A stretch of 64,000 nt of DNA from Bacillus sp. V5-8f (GCF_002863565.1 NZ_PGUW01000002.1:124001-188000), one strand, 5' to 3'; shown: positions 27,419 through 36,073, numbered from the stretch's first letter. The notes: a model not told the origin generated them from the letters alone. Made by a program: numbers and translations.

Positions 27419-28525
27419 ATGGAAATTCGATTTTTTAAAGTAAGTGAAACGAATGAATTACAGCAAGGAATCAATGATATCTGGGGAAAAAATCATATTT
27501 TGGTTAGAGAAGAAAAGTTATTAAAGTATATGTTTTTTGAGAATCCGTCTAAAAATAAATTTATAGATGATAATCATTATAGTTTTCTAGGTGCATGGAA
27601 AAATGGTCGCTTAATTGCCATTTTAGGGATTATGCCATTCAATCTGAATATTCAGGGACGAAAAGAAGTTGGATGTAGTCTTGCAAACTGGGCTGTGTTG
27701 CAAGAGAACAGAAATTCCGGTGCAGGATTAGCTCTGATGCAGGAAGTACAAAAGTTTCAACCTAGTGTTATCCTCGCTTTAGGAATTAACGAAAATGTAG
27801 CACTGCTGTATAAGATGATGGGATGGAAGGTGTTATATGAGACACCACGTTGGATTGGAATTTTAAACAAAGAAAAAACAATAGATAAAATGCTAGGTGG
27901 AGATCATGGCCTATTAAGATATTGGAAGGAAGTAAAAGCGGTACAGACTAATTCTAATTATATAGTCAATGAAGTAAATGACTTAGAAAAAGAGAAGTGG
28001 GATAAATTTTATTGGGAATATTTCGCAAAACAGTCGGCAGGGTTCACAAGGGACTATTCATTCATTAAATGGAGATATTTATTACATCCATATTTTAAAT
28101 ATAAGGTCCTTTTGTGTATAGATGCTGACGGCAATTATAAAGGTCTTGCCATAATTAGGATAGAGAATGTTTTAAACGGTGAATCAATAGGGAGAATTGT
28201 TGAATTTATTTCATCGGATCAGGATAGCGCTATATCTTTAGCCAATTCCTTAATTAACATAGATAAAGACATGCTTTTTTTCGACTTTTTTTGCTTTTCG
28301 TCTATAAGTACTTGGGGGCTGGAGGCAGTCGGATTTAAGAGAACACTAAAAAGTCTTACAGATAATCTTGTTGTCCCTCTAAGATTTCAACCACTTGACT
28401 TAGAAGTAACAAATTTAATGGCTTCAATGTATGTAACGCCGAAGTTATTAAAAGAATATAACATTATTAAAGATAATCTTTGGTATGTCACAAAAGGAGA
28501 TGCAGACCAGGACCGTCCCAACTAA
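27419..28525 (+). CDS. GNAT-like acyltransferase
   Basis: The 368-aa protein has a GNAT-type N-terminal half: HYSFLGAWKNGRLIAILGIMPF, then a motif-A-like SLANWAVLQENRNSGAGLALMQ, where acyl-CoA would bind. The C-terminal half looks like a second GNAT-like fold (FIKWRYLLHPYFKYKVL, GESIGRIVEFI). Two-domain proteins of this kind occur in polysaccharide and nonulosonate loci and acylate amino sugars. AGGAGGG precedes ATG 27419, which I prefer to the upstream frame start. The deacetylase-like gene follows after 23 bases. The acyl donor could be acetyl-CoA or, given the nearby ACP, an acyl-ACP; the latter is inference. Confidence 0.68.
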   Translation: MEIRFFKVSETNELQQGINDIWGKNHILVREEKLLKYMFFENPSKNKFIDDNHYSFLGAWKNGRLIAILGIMPFNLNIQGRKEVGCSLANWAVLQENRNSGAGLALMQEVQKFQPSVILALGINENVALLYKMMGWKVLYETPRWIGILNKEKTIDKMLGGDHGLLRYWKEVKAVQTNSNYIVNEVNDLEKEKWDKFYWEYFAKQSAGFTRDYSFIKWRYLLHPYFKYKVLLCIDADGNYKGLAIIRIENVLNGESIGRIVEFISSDQDSAISLANSLINIDKDMLFFDFFCFSSISTWGLEAVGFKRTLKSLTDNLVVPLRFQPLDLEVTNLMASMYVTPKLLKEYNIIKDNLWYVTKGDADQDRPN

Positions 28526-28548
28526 TTAATTGATCAGAGGGTGAAAAA

Positions 28549-29454
28549 GTGAAAGATATAGCAGTAATGTATCACTATGTGCGAAACCGTGATGGATGGA
28601 ATGGTATTCATCCTTTAGAGCCTGAAAAATTTAAGACTCAGATAGAGATATTAAGTAAATATTTTGAAATAGTTGGACCTGATGATTTAGATAAAAAAGG
28701 TTCCAAACCTAAATGTGTTTTAACGTTTGACGACGCAACAAAAGATCAGTCTACCATTGCGTTCGATATTTTAAAGCGTAAAGGGCTACCTGCTTATTTT
28801 ACGGTAATGTCAGGACCCTATGTAAAAGGGAAAATACCAGTATTCCATTTAGTTCACACGGTTTTGTCAACTTATTCCGAAGAAGAAATTTGGACTGAAA
28901 TAAATAAGGAATTCGATCTGAAAGATATAGATAAATTGAGTTCTACCGTTTATCACTATGAAGTGGATTTACTTCGAAGATATATAAAATACACATTAAA
29001 TTATGTATTAAGTGAAAATCAAAGTCTGGAATTTTTAGAAAATAGGGTAATTTCAAACTTCGGAAGTAAAAAAAATTTCATAGAACAATTTTATATATCA
29101 AATGAAGAATTTATCAAGATGAAAGAAGCTGGCATGACGATAGGGGTACATTGTGTGGATCACAGACCATATTCAGGAAATGCTTTACATTTTTATAAGA
29201 ACGAAATTGAACCATGTGCTAATTTCATAAAAGAAAATATAGGAATCGACCCTAAATGGTATACTCCGGCATTTGGCGGTGGGGAACAATATAAAACGAT
29301 GATTGAAAAATTAGAGCCAATATTAAAAGATCATGGTTATAAAGGAGGGTTTTTAACTATTTCTGGACTGAACAACGGATTATCAAAGTTTTGGTTGAAA
29401 AGATTTGATTGTATTAATCTCCCACCTCTGAGCAACCTTATTCTAACAGATTAA
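28549..29454 (+). CDS. NodB-like polysaccharide deacetylase family protein
   Basis: The 301-aa protein has recognisable CE4 landmarks: AVMYHYVR at the start, CVLTFDDATKDQ (catalytic Asp pair), GMTIGVHCVDHRPY (metal His region) and WYTPAFGGG. Compared with classical NodB domains it has a long helical insertion of about 80 residues between the TFDD and HxxDH motifs, a feature of deacetylases in surface-glycan loci. No signal peptide is present, so it should act in the cytoplasm on a precursor sugar or lipid-linked intermediate. The start is GTG 28549 behind GAGGGTG. Confidence 0.78.
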   Translation: MKDIAVMYHYVRNRDGWNGIHPLEPEKFKTQIEILSKYFEIVGPDDLDKKGSKPKCVLTFDDATKDQSTIAFDILKRKGLPAYFTVMSGPYVKGKIPVFHLVHTVLSTYSEEEIWTEINKEFDLKDIDKLSSTVYHYEVDLLRRYIKYTLNYVLSENQSLEFLENRVISNFGSKKNFIEQFYISNEEFIKMKEAGMTIGVHCVDHRPYSGNALHFYKNEIEPCANFIKENIGIDPKWYTPAFGGGEQYKTMIEKLEPILKDHGYKGGFLTISGLNNGLSKFWLKRFDCINLPPLSNLILTD

Positions 29455-29520
29455 TATTAAAAATATCTTCGTCAATGTTTACAATTAATAAAAAGAATAG
29501 AGCAAGAAAGGATGATCCCT

Positions 29521-30765
29521 ATGTCAGAAAAATGGCTTTACTTACCGGTAGAGATCCTTACCAGGGAGTTAGATGGAAAATTACTTCTCGCCTATTATGC
29601 AGTGAAACAAAATTATAACGTAATTATCGGAAAAAAACGTAAAATGTGGAGATACTTGAGTTCTTTTCCAAAAGGCATACTTATGTCCAAAGGAGACCCA
29701 AAATTAAAAAAGGAGTTATTTAAAGCTAAAGAGTTGGGCCACGCTGTTGTTGAATTGGATGAAGAAGGATTAATTTTTAATGAAGACACATATTTAAGGC
29801 GTAGAATGAATGAGAAATATTTCAAGATAGTTAATCAAATATATTGTTGGGGAAATGTACAAAAGGATGTGATAGAAAAAGCATATGGCCATCACGAAAA
29901 AATACATTTAACAGGTCACCCTCGTTTTGATTTAACAAAAAAAAAATTTCGCACTATTTACAATAAAGAAATACAAGAAATCAAGAGGAATTATGGAGAT
30001 TTTATTTTAATCAATACAAGGTTTGCAAGATACAACCGCAAAAAAGATGGCTTTGACAATGAAAATCAGGAAATGAAAAAACTTTATAACTACTTTATTC
30101 AAATGATTAAAGAACTAAGTCAAATAAGGGCAGATCTAAATATCGTGGTACGTCCTCATCAACGTGAAAATTATAACAGCTACAAAGATGAACTGTCTAA
30201 TTTTAAAAATGTATCAGTCCTTCATAGCGGTAGTGTTATAAAGTGGATAATAGCTTCAAAAATCGTTATACACAATGGCTGCACAACTGGAATTGAATCA
30301 TTTTTACTTGACAAACCAGTTATTTCTTATATGCCGTTTGAATCAGAAGAAAATGATGAATATTTACCAAACGCAATTAGCTATAAAGCTACCTGCGTAG
30401 ATGAAATAAATTCATTTATTGATGCTTATTTAACTGATGGGGAGATCGATGAAGCAAAAGATCAAAATAATTCCATACAAAAGGAAATTCTATCAAAGTA
30501 TTACGCAGCCATTGATGAAAACTATGCATATGAAGAGATTATCAGATTATTAGATCAGATATTTGTAGAGAATGAGTCTTGTTTAGAAAGTTCATTTTTA
30601 CAAAATATTGGTACTACGCAAATTTGGAAAACAAAGAAGGGAATTTCAGCTAGTAAAATAAATGCTTTTTTTGACAAAGTAAATGATATTGAAAAATTTG
30701 AGAATAAAAAAATATTTCATCAAATTGATAAAGATATTTTATTGATAAAACCAAATAATAATTAA
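29521..30765 (+). CDS. Surface carbohydrate biosynthesis protein, paralogue 2
   Basis: The 414-aa protein is closely similar to the ones at 10984 and 31057: MSEKWLYLP, ELDEEGLIF, YCWGN.Q, TGHPRFDL, ILINTRF, VVRPHQRE, KW..ASKIVIHNGCTTGIESFLL, PVISYMP. One difference is that the VRPHP motif here reads VRPHQ, so a conserved proline next to the His is replaced. The tail INAFFDKVNDIEK is the conserved C-terminal module after a variable linker. I start at ATG 29521 because AAAGG lies 9 bases before it and the paralogues start identically. An in-frame ATG at 29512 is possible. Confidence 0.75.
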   Translation: MSEKWLYLPVEILTRELDGKLLLAYYAVKQNYNVIIGKKRKMWRYLSSFPKGILMSKGDPKLKKELFKAKELGHAVVELDEEGLIFNEDTYLRRRMNEKYFKIVNQIYCWGNVQKDVIEKAYGHHEKIHLTGHPRFDLTKKKFRTIYNKEIQEIKRNYGDFILINTRFARYNRKKDGFDNENQEMKKLYNYFIQMIKELSQIRADLNIVVRPHQRENYNSYKDELSNFKNVSVLHSGSVIKWIIASKIVIHNGCTTGIESFLLDKPVISYMPFESEENDEYLPNAISYKATCVDEINSFIDAYLTDGEIDEAKDQNNSIQKEILSKYYAAIDENYAYEEIIRLLDQIFVENESCLESSFLQNIGTTQIWKTKKGISASKINAFFDKVNDIEKFENKKIFHQIDKDILLIKPNNN

Positions 30766-30820
30766 AATATTTTTGTATTCAATGCAAAATTTTTCTAAAA
30801 TAGTAAAGTGGCTCCCATTA

Positions 30821-30958
30821 TCTGTTAGTACGGATTCAGATTAAATTTCCGAAATTGTGAGGAAGTATTCCGAGGTAGTTATTATGAAACGGCCTGATGA
30901 AATTACTGGTGATTTATTCAGTACTGAAGCTCCAAATTTATATGGAATAAAAACCTAG
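30821..30958 (+). pseudogene. neuA relic
   Basis: In the gap between paralogues 2 and 3, one frame reads SVSTDSD, a stop (TAA), ISEIVRKYSEVVIMKRPDEI and TGDLFSTEAPNL. This is the classic STDSxxI ... KRPxELAGD ... TE block of acylneuraminate cytidylyltransferases. The rest of the gene is gone. It differs from the intact neuA at 17126, so it belonged to another neuA. It is the third nonulosonate relic of the island. Confidence 0.75.
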
Positions 30959-31056
30959 TTATTTTACGCTTTTGCCTGTGTTCCACTTCTCATTAGATGA
31001 ATATATTGGAGTAATATAAAGGTTATATATTCGGAAGTTCTGGAAAGGAGTTTCTC

Positions 31057-32310
31057 ATGTCAGAAAAATGGCTTTATTTGCCGATTGAAATCATAATAAG
31101 GGAGTTAGATGGGAAATTACTTCTAACCTATTATGCTGTAAAACAAAATTATAATGTAATTATTGCTAAACAACACAAGTTGTATCAAAACTCTGCATAT
31201 TTACCAAAAGGGATCTTTGTGTCAAAAGGTTATCCAAAAAATAAAAAAGGTCCTTTGTTTGAAGCGAAAAATTTGGGTCACGCTGTCGTTGAAATGGACG
31301 AGGAAGGATTAATTTTCAATGAAGAATTTTTTTTACGCCATAGAATAAATGAGGACTATTTTAACTTAGTCGATCAAATATATTGTTGGGGAAACCATCA
31401 AAGGAATTGTCTTGTTAAAGCGTACGGACATCCTGAAAAAGTTCACTTAACAGGACATCCCCGTTTCGATCTTGTAAAGGAAAAGTTTCGTGAAATATAT
31501 AAAAGTGAAGCCGAAAGTATAAAAAAAGAGTTTGGCGATTTTGTTTTAATTAATACGAGATTTGGCCTTTACAATCATTCGAAAGGATTCAACCCAAAGC
31601 ATAAATTTATAAAATCCCTTTATGAACATTTTATTGAAATGACAAAAGACTTAAGCCAAAATTATCCAAATTTAAATTTTGTTGTCCGACCCCATCCGCG
31701 CGAAACTTTTTCCAGTTATCAGCAAGAGTTTGAGAATTATAAGAATATATACGTAGTCCGTGAAGGAACTGTAGTGAAGTGGAGTTTAGCTTCTAAACTA
31801 GTTATTCACAATGGATGCACAACCGGAATCGAGACTTTTTTACTGAATCATCCGGTAATCTCATATATGCCAGTTACATTTGAGGAGCATATTGATGAAT
31901 TCCTGGCAGATGCAGTTAGTTATCAGGCTAAGAATATGAATGAATTGAATTCTTATATCGATTCAATTTTGTCAAAAGGAAAAATCGAAATCAAGGAAGA
32001 AATGCGATTCATTAAAGAACGAAAAGAAATTCTATCTAACTACTATGCTGCTATGAACGATAATTATGCTTATGAAAATATCATACGTTTATTAGACAGT
32101 CTGGATGTCAACAGTAGGGACCCCTTGAAGGAATCGCTTTTACAAGTGTCCGATGCATCATCAAATGAAGAGGAAATATACAATGATTCTCTTTTTATCG
32201 AAAAACAAATAAAGAATTTTTTTCATAAATTGGATGAAATAGAAAAAAACGAAAACAAAATGATTATTCAAAAAATAGATCGAAACTTTTTTGTAATAAA
32301 ACCCCAATAA
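31057..32310 (+). CDS. Surface carbohydrate biosynthesis protein, paralogue 3
   Basis: The 417-aa protein is the third member of the set, with all core motifs intact: EMDEEGLIF, YCWGNHQ, TGHPRFDL, VLINTRF, VVRPHPRE, KWSLASKLVIHNGCTTGIE, PVISYMP. The C-terminal module reads IKNFFHKLDEIEK and ends VIKPQ, as in paralogue 2. GGAAAGGAG is 6 bases before the ATG. It directly precedes the FkbH-like gene (39-base gap), so it probably shares an operon with FkbH and the ACP. Likely a GT-B glycosyltransferase. Confidence 0.77.
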   Translation: MSEKWLYLPIEIIIRELDGKLLLTYYAVKQNYNVIIAKQHKLYQNSAYLPKGIFVSKGYPKNKKGPLFEAKNLGHAVVEMDEEGLIFNEEFFLRHRINEDYFNLVDQIYCWGNHQRNCLVKAYGHPEKVHLTGHPRFDLVKEKFREIYKSEAESIKKEFGDFVLINTRFGLYNHSKGFNPKHKFIKSLYEHFIEMTKDLSQNYPNLNFVVRPHPRETFSSYQQEFENYKNIYVVREGTVVKWSLASKLVIHNGCTTGIETFLLNHPVISYMPVTFEEHIDEFLADAVSYQAKNMNELNSYIDSILSKGKIEIKEEMRFIKERKEILSNYYAAMNDNYAYENIIRLLDSLDVNSRDPLKESLLQVSDASSNEEEIYNDSLFIEKQIKNFFHKLDEIEKNENKMIIQKIDRNFFVIKPQ

Positions 32311-32349
32311 TTCAACTTAGGGATTTAATAAAGATACGGAGTGTAGAGC

Positions 32350-34134
32350 ATGAGTGATTTATTTGAATATCCGTTGGATACCGGTTATTTACTCCGAAAG
32401 AAAAGGGCCATCAAAAAAGAGCTTCTTCAAAAAGGAATCTTTATACACAAAAAAGTAGCCATTCTAGGTGGTTCTACTACGTCAGAAATAAAGGATATGT
32501 TAGAGCTATTTTTGTTAAATGAAGGAATTAGACCTGACTTTTACGAGTCAAGTTTTAATAAATATTATGAGGATATTATGTTCAGTGATGAACTAAAGAA
32601 ATTCAGCCCCGATATTATTTATATTCATACCACTTATAGGAACATCCTCAACCAGCCTGAAATCAATGACAATAATGATCAGATACAGAACAAGCTAAAA
32701 AAAGAGTTTGACTCCTTTAAATTTATGTGGGAAAAAGCAATTGCTGATCATAACTGTTTAATTATTCAAAATAACTTTGATTATCCTAGAAACAGAAGCT
32801 TAGGGAATTTGGATACAGCTCATATTAATGGATTCACTTATTTTATAACTAAACTAAATATAATGCTTTCAGAGTATGCCCAGATGAATACTAATGTTTT
32901 GATTAATGATATTAACTATTTATCTTCATGGGTTGGACTTGAACAATGGCATGATTTATCTTTTTGGTACAACTTTAAATATGCCCTTTCTTATCATGCC
33001 ATACCGTATTTAGCTAAAAATATTTCCACAATCGTCAAATCTGCTTATGGTAAATCAAAAAAATGCTTAGTATTAGATCTTGATAATACCCTATGGGGGG
33101 GAGTTATCGGGGATGACGGTGTCGATCATATAAAAATTGGGAAAGAAACTGCCATTGCAGAGGCTTTTTCAGAGTTTCAAGCATATATTGAAAAATTGCA
33201 TAAACAGGGAATCACTCTGGCGATCGCATCAAAAAATGATTACGAAAACGCTATTGCAGGATTATGTCACCCTGAAATGGTAATCAAACAAGAAAACATT
33301 TCAAATATAAAAGCCAACTGGGAACCTAAATTCTCAAACATTAATAAAATATCTGAAGAACTTAACATCGGAATCGACAGTCTTGTGTTTATCGATGATA
33401 ATCCTGCAGAACGAGATATTGTAAAATCTCAATTACCGGATGTGTCTGTTCCTGACATTGGGCAGAATGTAGAAAAGTTTATTGATTTTATCGATAGAAA
33501 TGGTTACTTTGAGCCAATCCGTATTTCTAAAGAGGATTTACAGCGAAACCACTTTTATGAATTAAATAAGAAGAGAGAAGAAATAAAGTCAAAATACAAG
33601 GATTACGGTGACTATTTAAAATCGTTAAATATGATTGCAGATATTAATTACTTTAAACCCATCTATTTAGAAAGGATTTCGCAATTAACCAATAAAACAA
33701 ATCAATTTAATCTTACAACAAAAAGATATACCTTAACGGAAATTGAAGAAATAAGTAAATCTAAAAATAAAATTCCGCTTTATGGAAGGCTTAAGGATAA
33801 GTTCGGCGATAATGGCTTAATTACTGTAGTTATTGGTGATGTCAAAGGGAAAGAATTGCATATTGATTTGTGGCTCATGAGCTGCAGGGTTTTAAAAAGG
33901 GATATGGAAAAAGCAATGTTTGATGCAATAGTTGAGGAATGCATAAAAAAAGGGATTGAAAGAATTTATGGGTATTATTATAAAACACAAAAAAACAATA
34001 TGGTAAAAGACCATTATCGAAACCTGGGCTTTAAAGCAGTTGAAGAATCTGATAGTCATGGCAAATGGATTATGGAAGTCAAAAAAGCAAATGAGAAGAA
34101 AAATAGTTTTATAGCAAGAGGGGAATATGAATGA
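32350..34134 (+). CDS. FkbH-like HAD-superfamily acyl-ACP-forming protein
   Basis: The 594-aa protein is a full-length FkbH type. Residues about 30-230 are an SGNH-like or linker domain. The HAD-IIIC core follows (CLVLDLDNTLWGGVIGDDG, ASKND, VFIDDNPAERD), and a C-terminal GNAT-like domain lies at about 450-580. Characterised relatives take a glyceryl unit from 1,3-bisphosphoglycerate, dephosphorylate it and load it on an acyl carrier protein. The next gene, overlapping by 4 bases, is exactly such an ACP. In a polysaccharide locus this pair could supply a glyceryl or related acyl group to decorate an amino sugar; that destination is inferred. Confidence 0.88.
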   Translation: MSDLFEYPLDTGYLLRKKRAIKKELLQKGIFIHKKVAILGGSTTSEIKDMLELFLLNEGIRPDFYESSFNKYYEDIMFSDELKKFSPDIIYIHTTYRNILNQPEINDNNDQIQNKLKKEFDSFKFMWEKAIADHNCLIIQNNFDYPRNRSLGNLDTAHINGFTYFITKLNIMLSEYAQMNTNVLINDINYLSSWVGLEQWHDLSFWYNFKYALSYHAIPYLAKNISTIVKSAYGKSKKCLVLDLDNTLWGGVIGDDGVDHIKIGKETAIAEAFSEFQAYIEKLHKQGITLAIASKNDYENAIAGLCHPEMVIKQENISNIKANWEPKFSNINKISEELNIGIDSLVFIDDNPAERDIVKSQLPDVSVPDIGQNVEKFIDFIDRNGYFEPIRISKEDLQRNHFYELNKKREEIKSKYKDYGDYLKSLNMIADINYFKPIYLERISQLTNKTNQFNLTTKRYTLTEIEEISKSKNKIPLYGRLKDKFGDNGLITVVIGDVKGKELHIDLWLMSCRVLKRDMEKAMFDAIVEECIKKGIERIYGYYYKTQKNNMVKDHYRNLGFKAVEESDSHGKWIMEVKKANEKKNSFIARGEYE

Positions 34135-34370
34135 TTTTAGAAAAATTACAGCAAATATTTAGGGACGTTTTCGATGATGAGGCACTAATTATTAATGAAC
34201 ATACCACAAGTGACGATTTAAAAGCATGGGACTCTCTAGCTACAGTGAGCATGATCGTCGCTGTAAGTGATGAGTTTGATATTCAAATAAGTATGGATGA
34301 GATAGACAAATTTAAAAGTGTTAGTTCGATAGCAACTTTAATTCAGGACAAAATTGAAAAAGGAAAGTAG
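34131..34370 (+). CDS. Dedicated acyl carrier protein
   Basis: The 79-aa acidic helical protein has the phosphopantetheine site in AWDSLATVSMI; the Ser at about position 36 is the attachment residue. The motif is WDSL rather than the DSLD/DSVE of fatty-acid ACP, as is usual for ACPs partnered with FkbH proteins. Its ATG overlaps the FkbH stop (ATGA). It should carry the acyl group loaded by the FkbH protein. No ketosynthase or other polyketide gene is near, so the cargo is probably used directly for glycan decoration. Confidence 0.9.
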   Translation: MILEKLQQIFRDVFDDEALIINEHTTSDDLKAWDSLATVSMIVAVSDEFDIQISMDEIDKFKSVSSIATLIQDKIEKGK

Positions 34371-34475
34371 CTTGTTCCCTTAATACAAAAGCAGGAAGGG
34401 GAGGGCTTTCGGTTTCTTCTTATATTAACAGGTAAACTTTTTACTATATCCCTCTTCATGACACCCTATCGTTGT

Positions 34476-34504
34476 AACCAATATACAGCTGTTATCATAA
34501 GGTA
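34476..34504 (+). promoter_or_regulatory. Sigma-K-like promoter for the coiled-coil gene
   Basis: AACC (34476-34479), 16 bases, then CATAAGGTA (34496-34504) match the sigma-K consensus mACm ... CATAnnnTA. The GTG start of the coiled-coil gene lies 34 bases downstream behind GGGAG, a sensible leader length. This is the better of the two sigma-K-like matches in the island. Confidence 0.6.
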
Positions 34505-34537
34505 TGACAAAAGGCTTTACGATAGGGAGTTATAATA

Positions 34538-36028
34538 GTGAGAACACCATGGCTAAATAGACGTTTACCAATCAAAAACGGTCCTTTGATTCCATACAAT
34601 GAACAAACCCATAATAATCAAAGGATTTACTTAGAAAATAAATTTTCTCGTTATATGGAGCAACAAGGAAAATTAATGGCTGGATTTACCGATGGATTAA
34701 CAAAAGCAAATCAGGCATTTTACGATTTACAGCAAAAATCTCAAATTAGCCAAGACCAGCTAAAAAGGATACAACACTTTATAACAAATCAGAAGTCCTT
34801 AAATGCGGACACAGAGGAACACTTGAGAAAGGTGCAGCACTTTACAAGTCAACAAGGGTCTGTCAATTCACATACAATTAAGCAAATAGAATCCTTGAAA
34901 CAGTTTAGAACCGAACAAGAAGTATTAAATGCTGACGCCTCTATTGAATTTTCCGACATAAAAGATTTTGTTGAGGATCAAAGAAGAAGAAATAAGGAAA
35001 CATCTAAACAGTTAGATAACTTACAAGGGTTCACGGTAATGCATAATAATTTCAATAATCAAATATCTGAACAGTTAACCCAAGTATATGATCTCAACAC
35101 CAAGCAACGAACAGAGTATGACAAAATTTCTGAACGACTAGCCGGCTTTGAAGAATTCACTTCAAAGCAGGAGACTTTTAATAACATTACAGCTGACCAA
35201 GTGGGTCAGCTATATGAGATGAATGCCAAGCAAAGAAAAACAAATGACACAGTGACCGAACACCTAACTAAAATTAATGAATTTGCTGCGAACCAAGATA
35301 TTTTCAATAATGATATATCCCACGACGTGTCCGATTTGCATGATTTCAAAGACAAACAACAAAGACTGAATAACGAAACACTCGATCACTTAGCAAATCT
35401 ATGTGACTTTACCGCAAGACAAGAACAATTTAATCATAATACGTCTGATGAAATAGCCGTACTAGTAGATTTTGCTAGGAAACAAAAAATCAATAATGGT
35501 GAAACGGCAGATCATTTGTTGAGAATTGATGAATTTGTTAAAGAACAAGAGTTGTTTAATAGTGATGCTTTACAGAAATTCACTCAATCGAAAAAATTCG
35601 ATGATAAGCAAAACACATTAATTAACGAAATATTACAGGATATTGTCAAAATGGAGGAATTTTCAGAAAAACAGGGGAAACTTAATTTAGACACGTTACG
35701 GCAGTTAGATAGTTTAAAGGATTTCGTTTCCAATCAAGGGAGAGTCAATGAAGCTACAGTAAATCAATTAGCCAGTATCAAGGAACTCAGCAGTAAGCAA
35801 AGCAGATTTAATGATGATGTATTGAATCAATTAGATTCTTTGGCTCAATTTGCTTTTGAACAAGGAATAGTTAATTTGGAGTCAATTAATAAATTAACAG
35901 AATGGCTTAAGTTGTTAGATGATCCTGTAAGAGTAAGTGAAAATTCTTCTCTAAGCAATCTGGCAAAAAAATTAAAGTATATAGAGTCTGATCCAATTTC
36001 CTTTTTATCAAACTACGAGATTGAATAA
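34538..36028 (+). CDS. Long 21-residue-repeat coiled-coil protein, probable spore-surface fibre
   Basis: I do not recognise a named family. The 496-aa protein has a basic, proline-containing head (TPWLNRRLPIKNGPLIPYNEQ, residues 3-23), a degenerate helical lead-in to about 79, then eighteen tandem 21-residue repeats without any insertion or deletion (80-457), and a 39-residue tail. There is no signal peptide, membrane segment or cysteine-rich region. The repeats predict an uninterrupted rod of roughly 55 nm if fully helical. The start is GTG behind GGGAG. A sigma-K-like promoter and its own terminator make it monocistronic, and its neighbours are glycan genes. A mother-cell-made spore coat or exosporium structural protein is the best guess. 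Repeat-rich phage-type fibres or a scaffold for the glycan enzymes are alternatives. Confidence 0.7.
   Translation: MRTPWLNRRLPIKNGPLIPYNEQTHNNQRIYLENKFSRYMEQQGKLMAGFTDGLTKANQAFYDLQQKSQISQDQLKRIQHFITNQKSLNADTEEHLRKVQHFTSQQGSVNSHTIKQIESLKQFRTEQEVLNADASIEFSDIKDFVEDQRRRNKETSKQLDNLQGFTVMHNNFNNQISEQLTQVYDLNTKQRTEYDKISERLAGFEEFTSKQETFNNITADQVGQLYEMNAKQRKTNDTVTEHLTKINEFAANQDIFNNDISHDVSDLHDFKDKQQRLNNETLDHLANLCDFTARQEQFNHNTSDEIAVLVDFARKQKINNGETADHLLRIDEFVKEQELFNSDALQKFTQSKKFDDKQNTLINEILQDIVKMEEFSEKQGKLNLDTLRQLDSLKDFVSNQGRVNEATVNQLASIKELSSKQSRFNDDVLNQLDSLAQFAFEQGIVNLESINKLTEWLKLLDDPVRVSENSSLSNLAKKLKYIESDPISFLSNYEIE
34775..35908 (+). repeat. Eighteen 63-bp (21-aa) coding repeats
   Basis: Repeat unit by position: acidic or polar at 1, F at 2, Q at 6, N at 10, T/S/I/V at 13, L/I/V at 17, L/I/V at 20. 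Units 1-18 tile exactly: 18 x 21 = 378 residues (80-457), and the remaining 39 residues complete the protein. DNA identity between units is low, so the repeats are old and kept by selection on the protein. Confidence 0.9.
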
Positions 36029-36073
36029 TACAGGGAAACACATTTACCTGTTTACAAATTATAAGTTTTAGAA

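Noticed and set aside
34538..36028. Coiled-coil protein as a methyl-accepting or phage tail-fibre protein
   Set aside because: No membrane segments, HAMP or signalling tip are present, and no phage genes surround it; the repeat is strictly 21 residues long.
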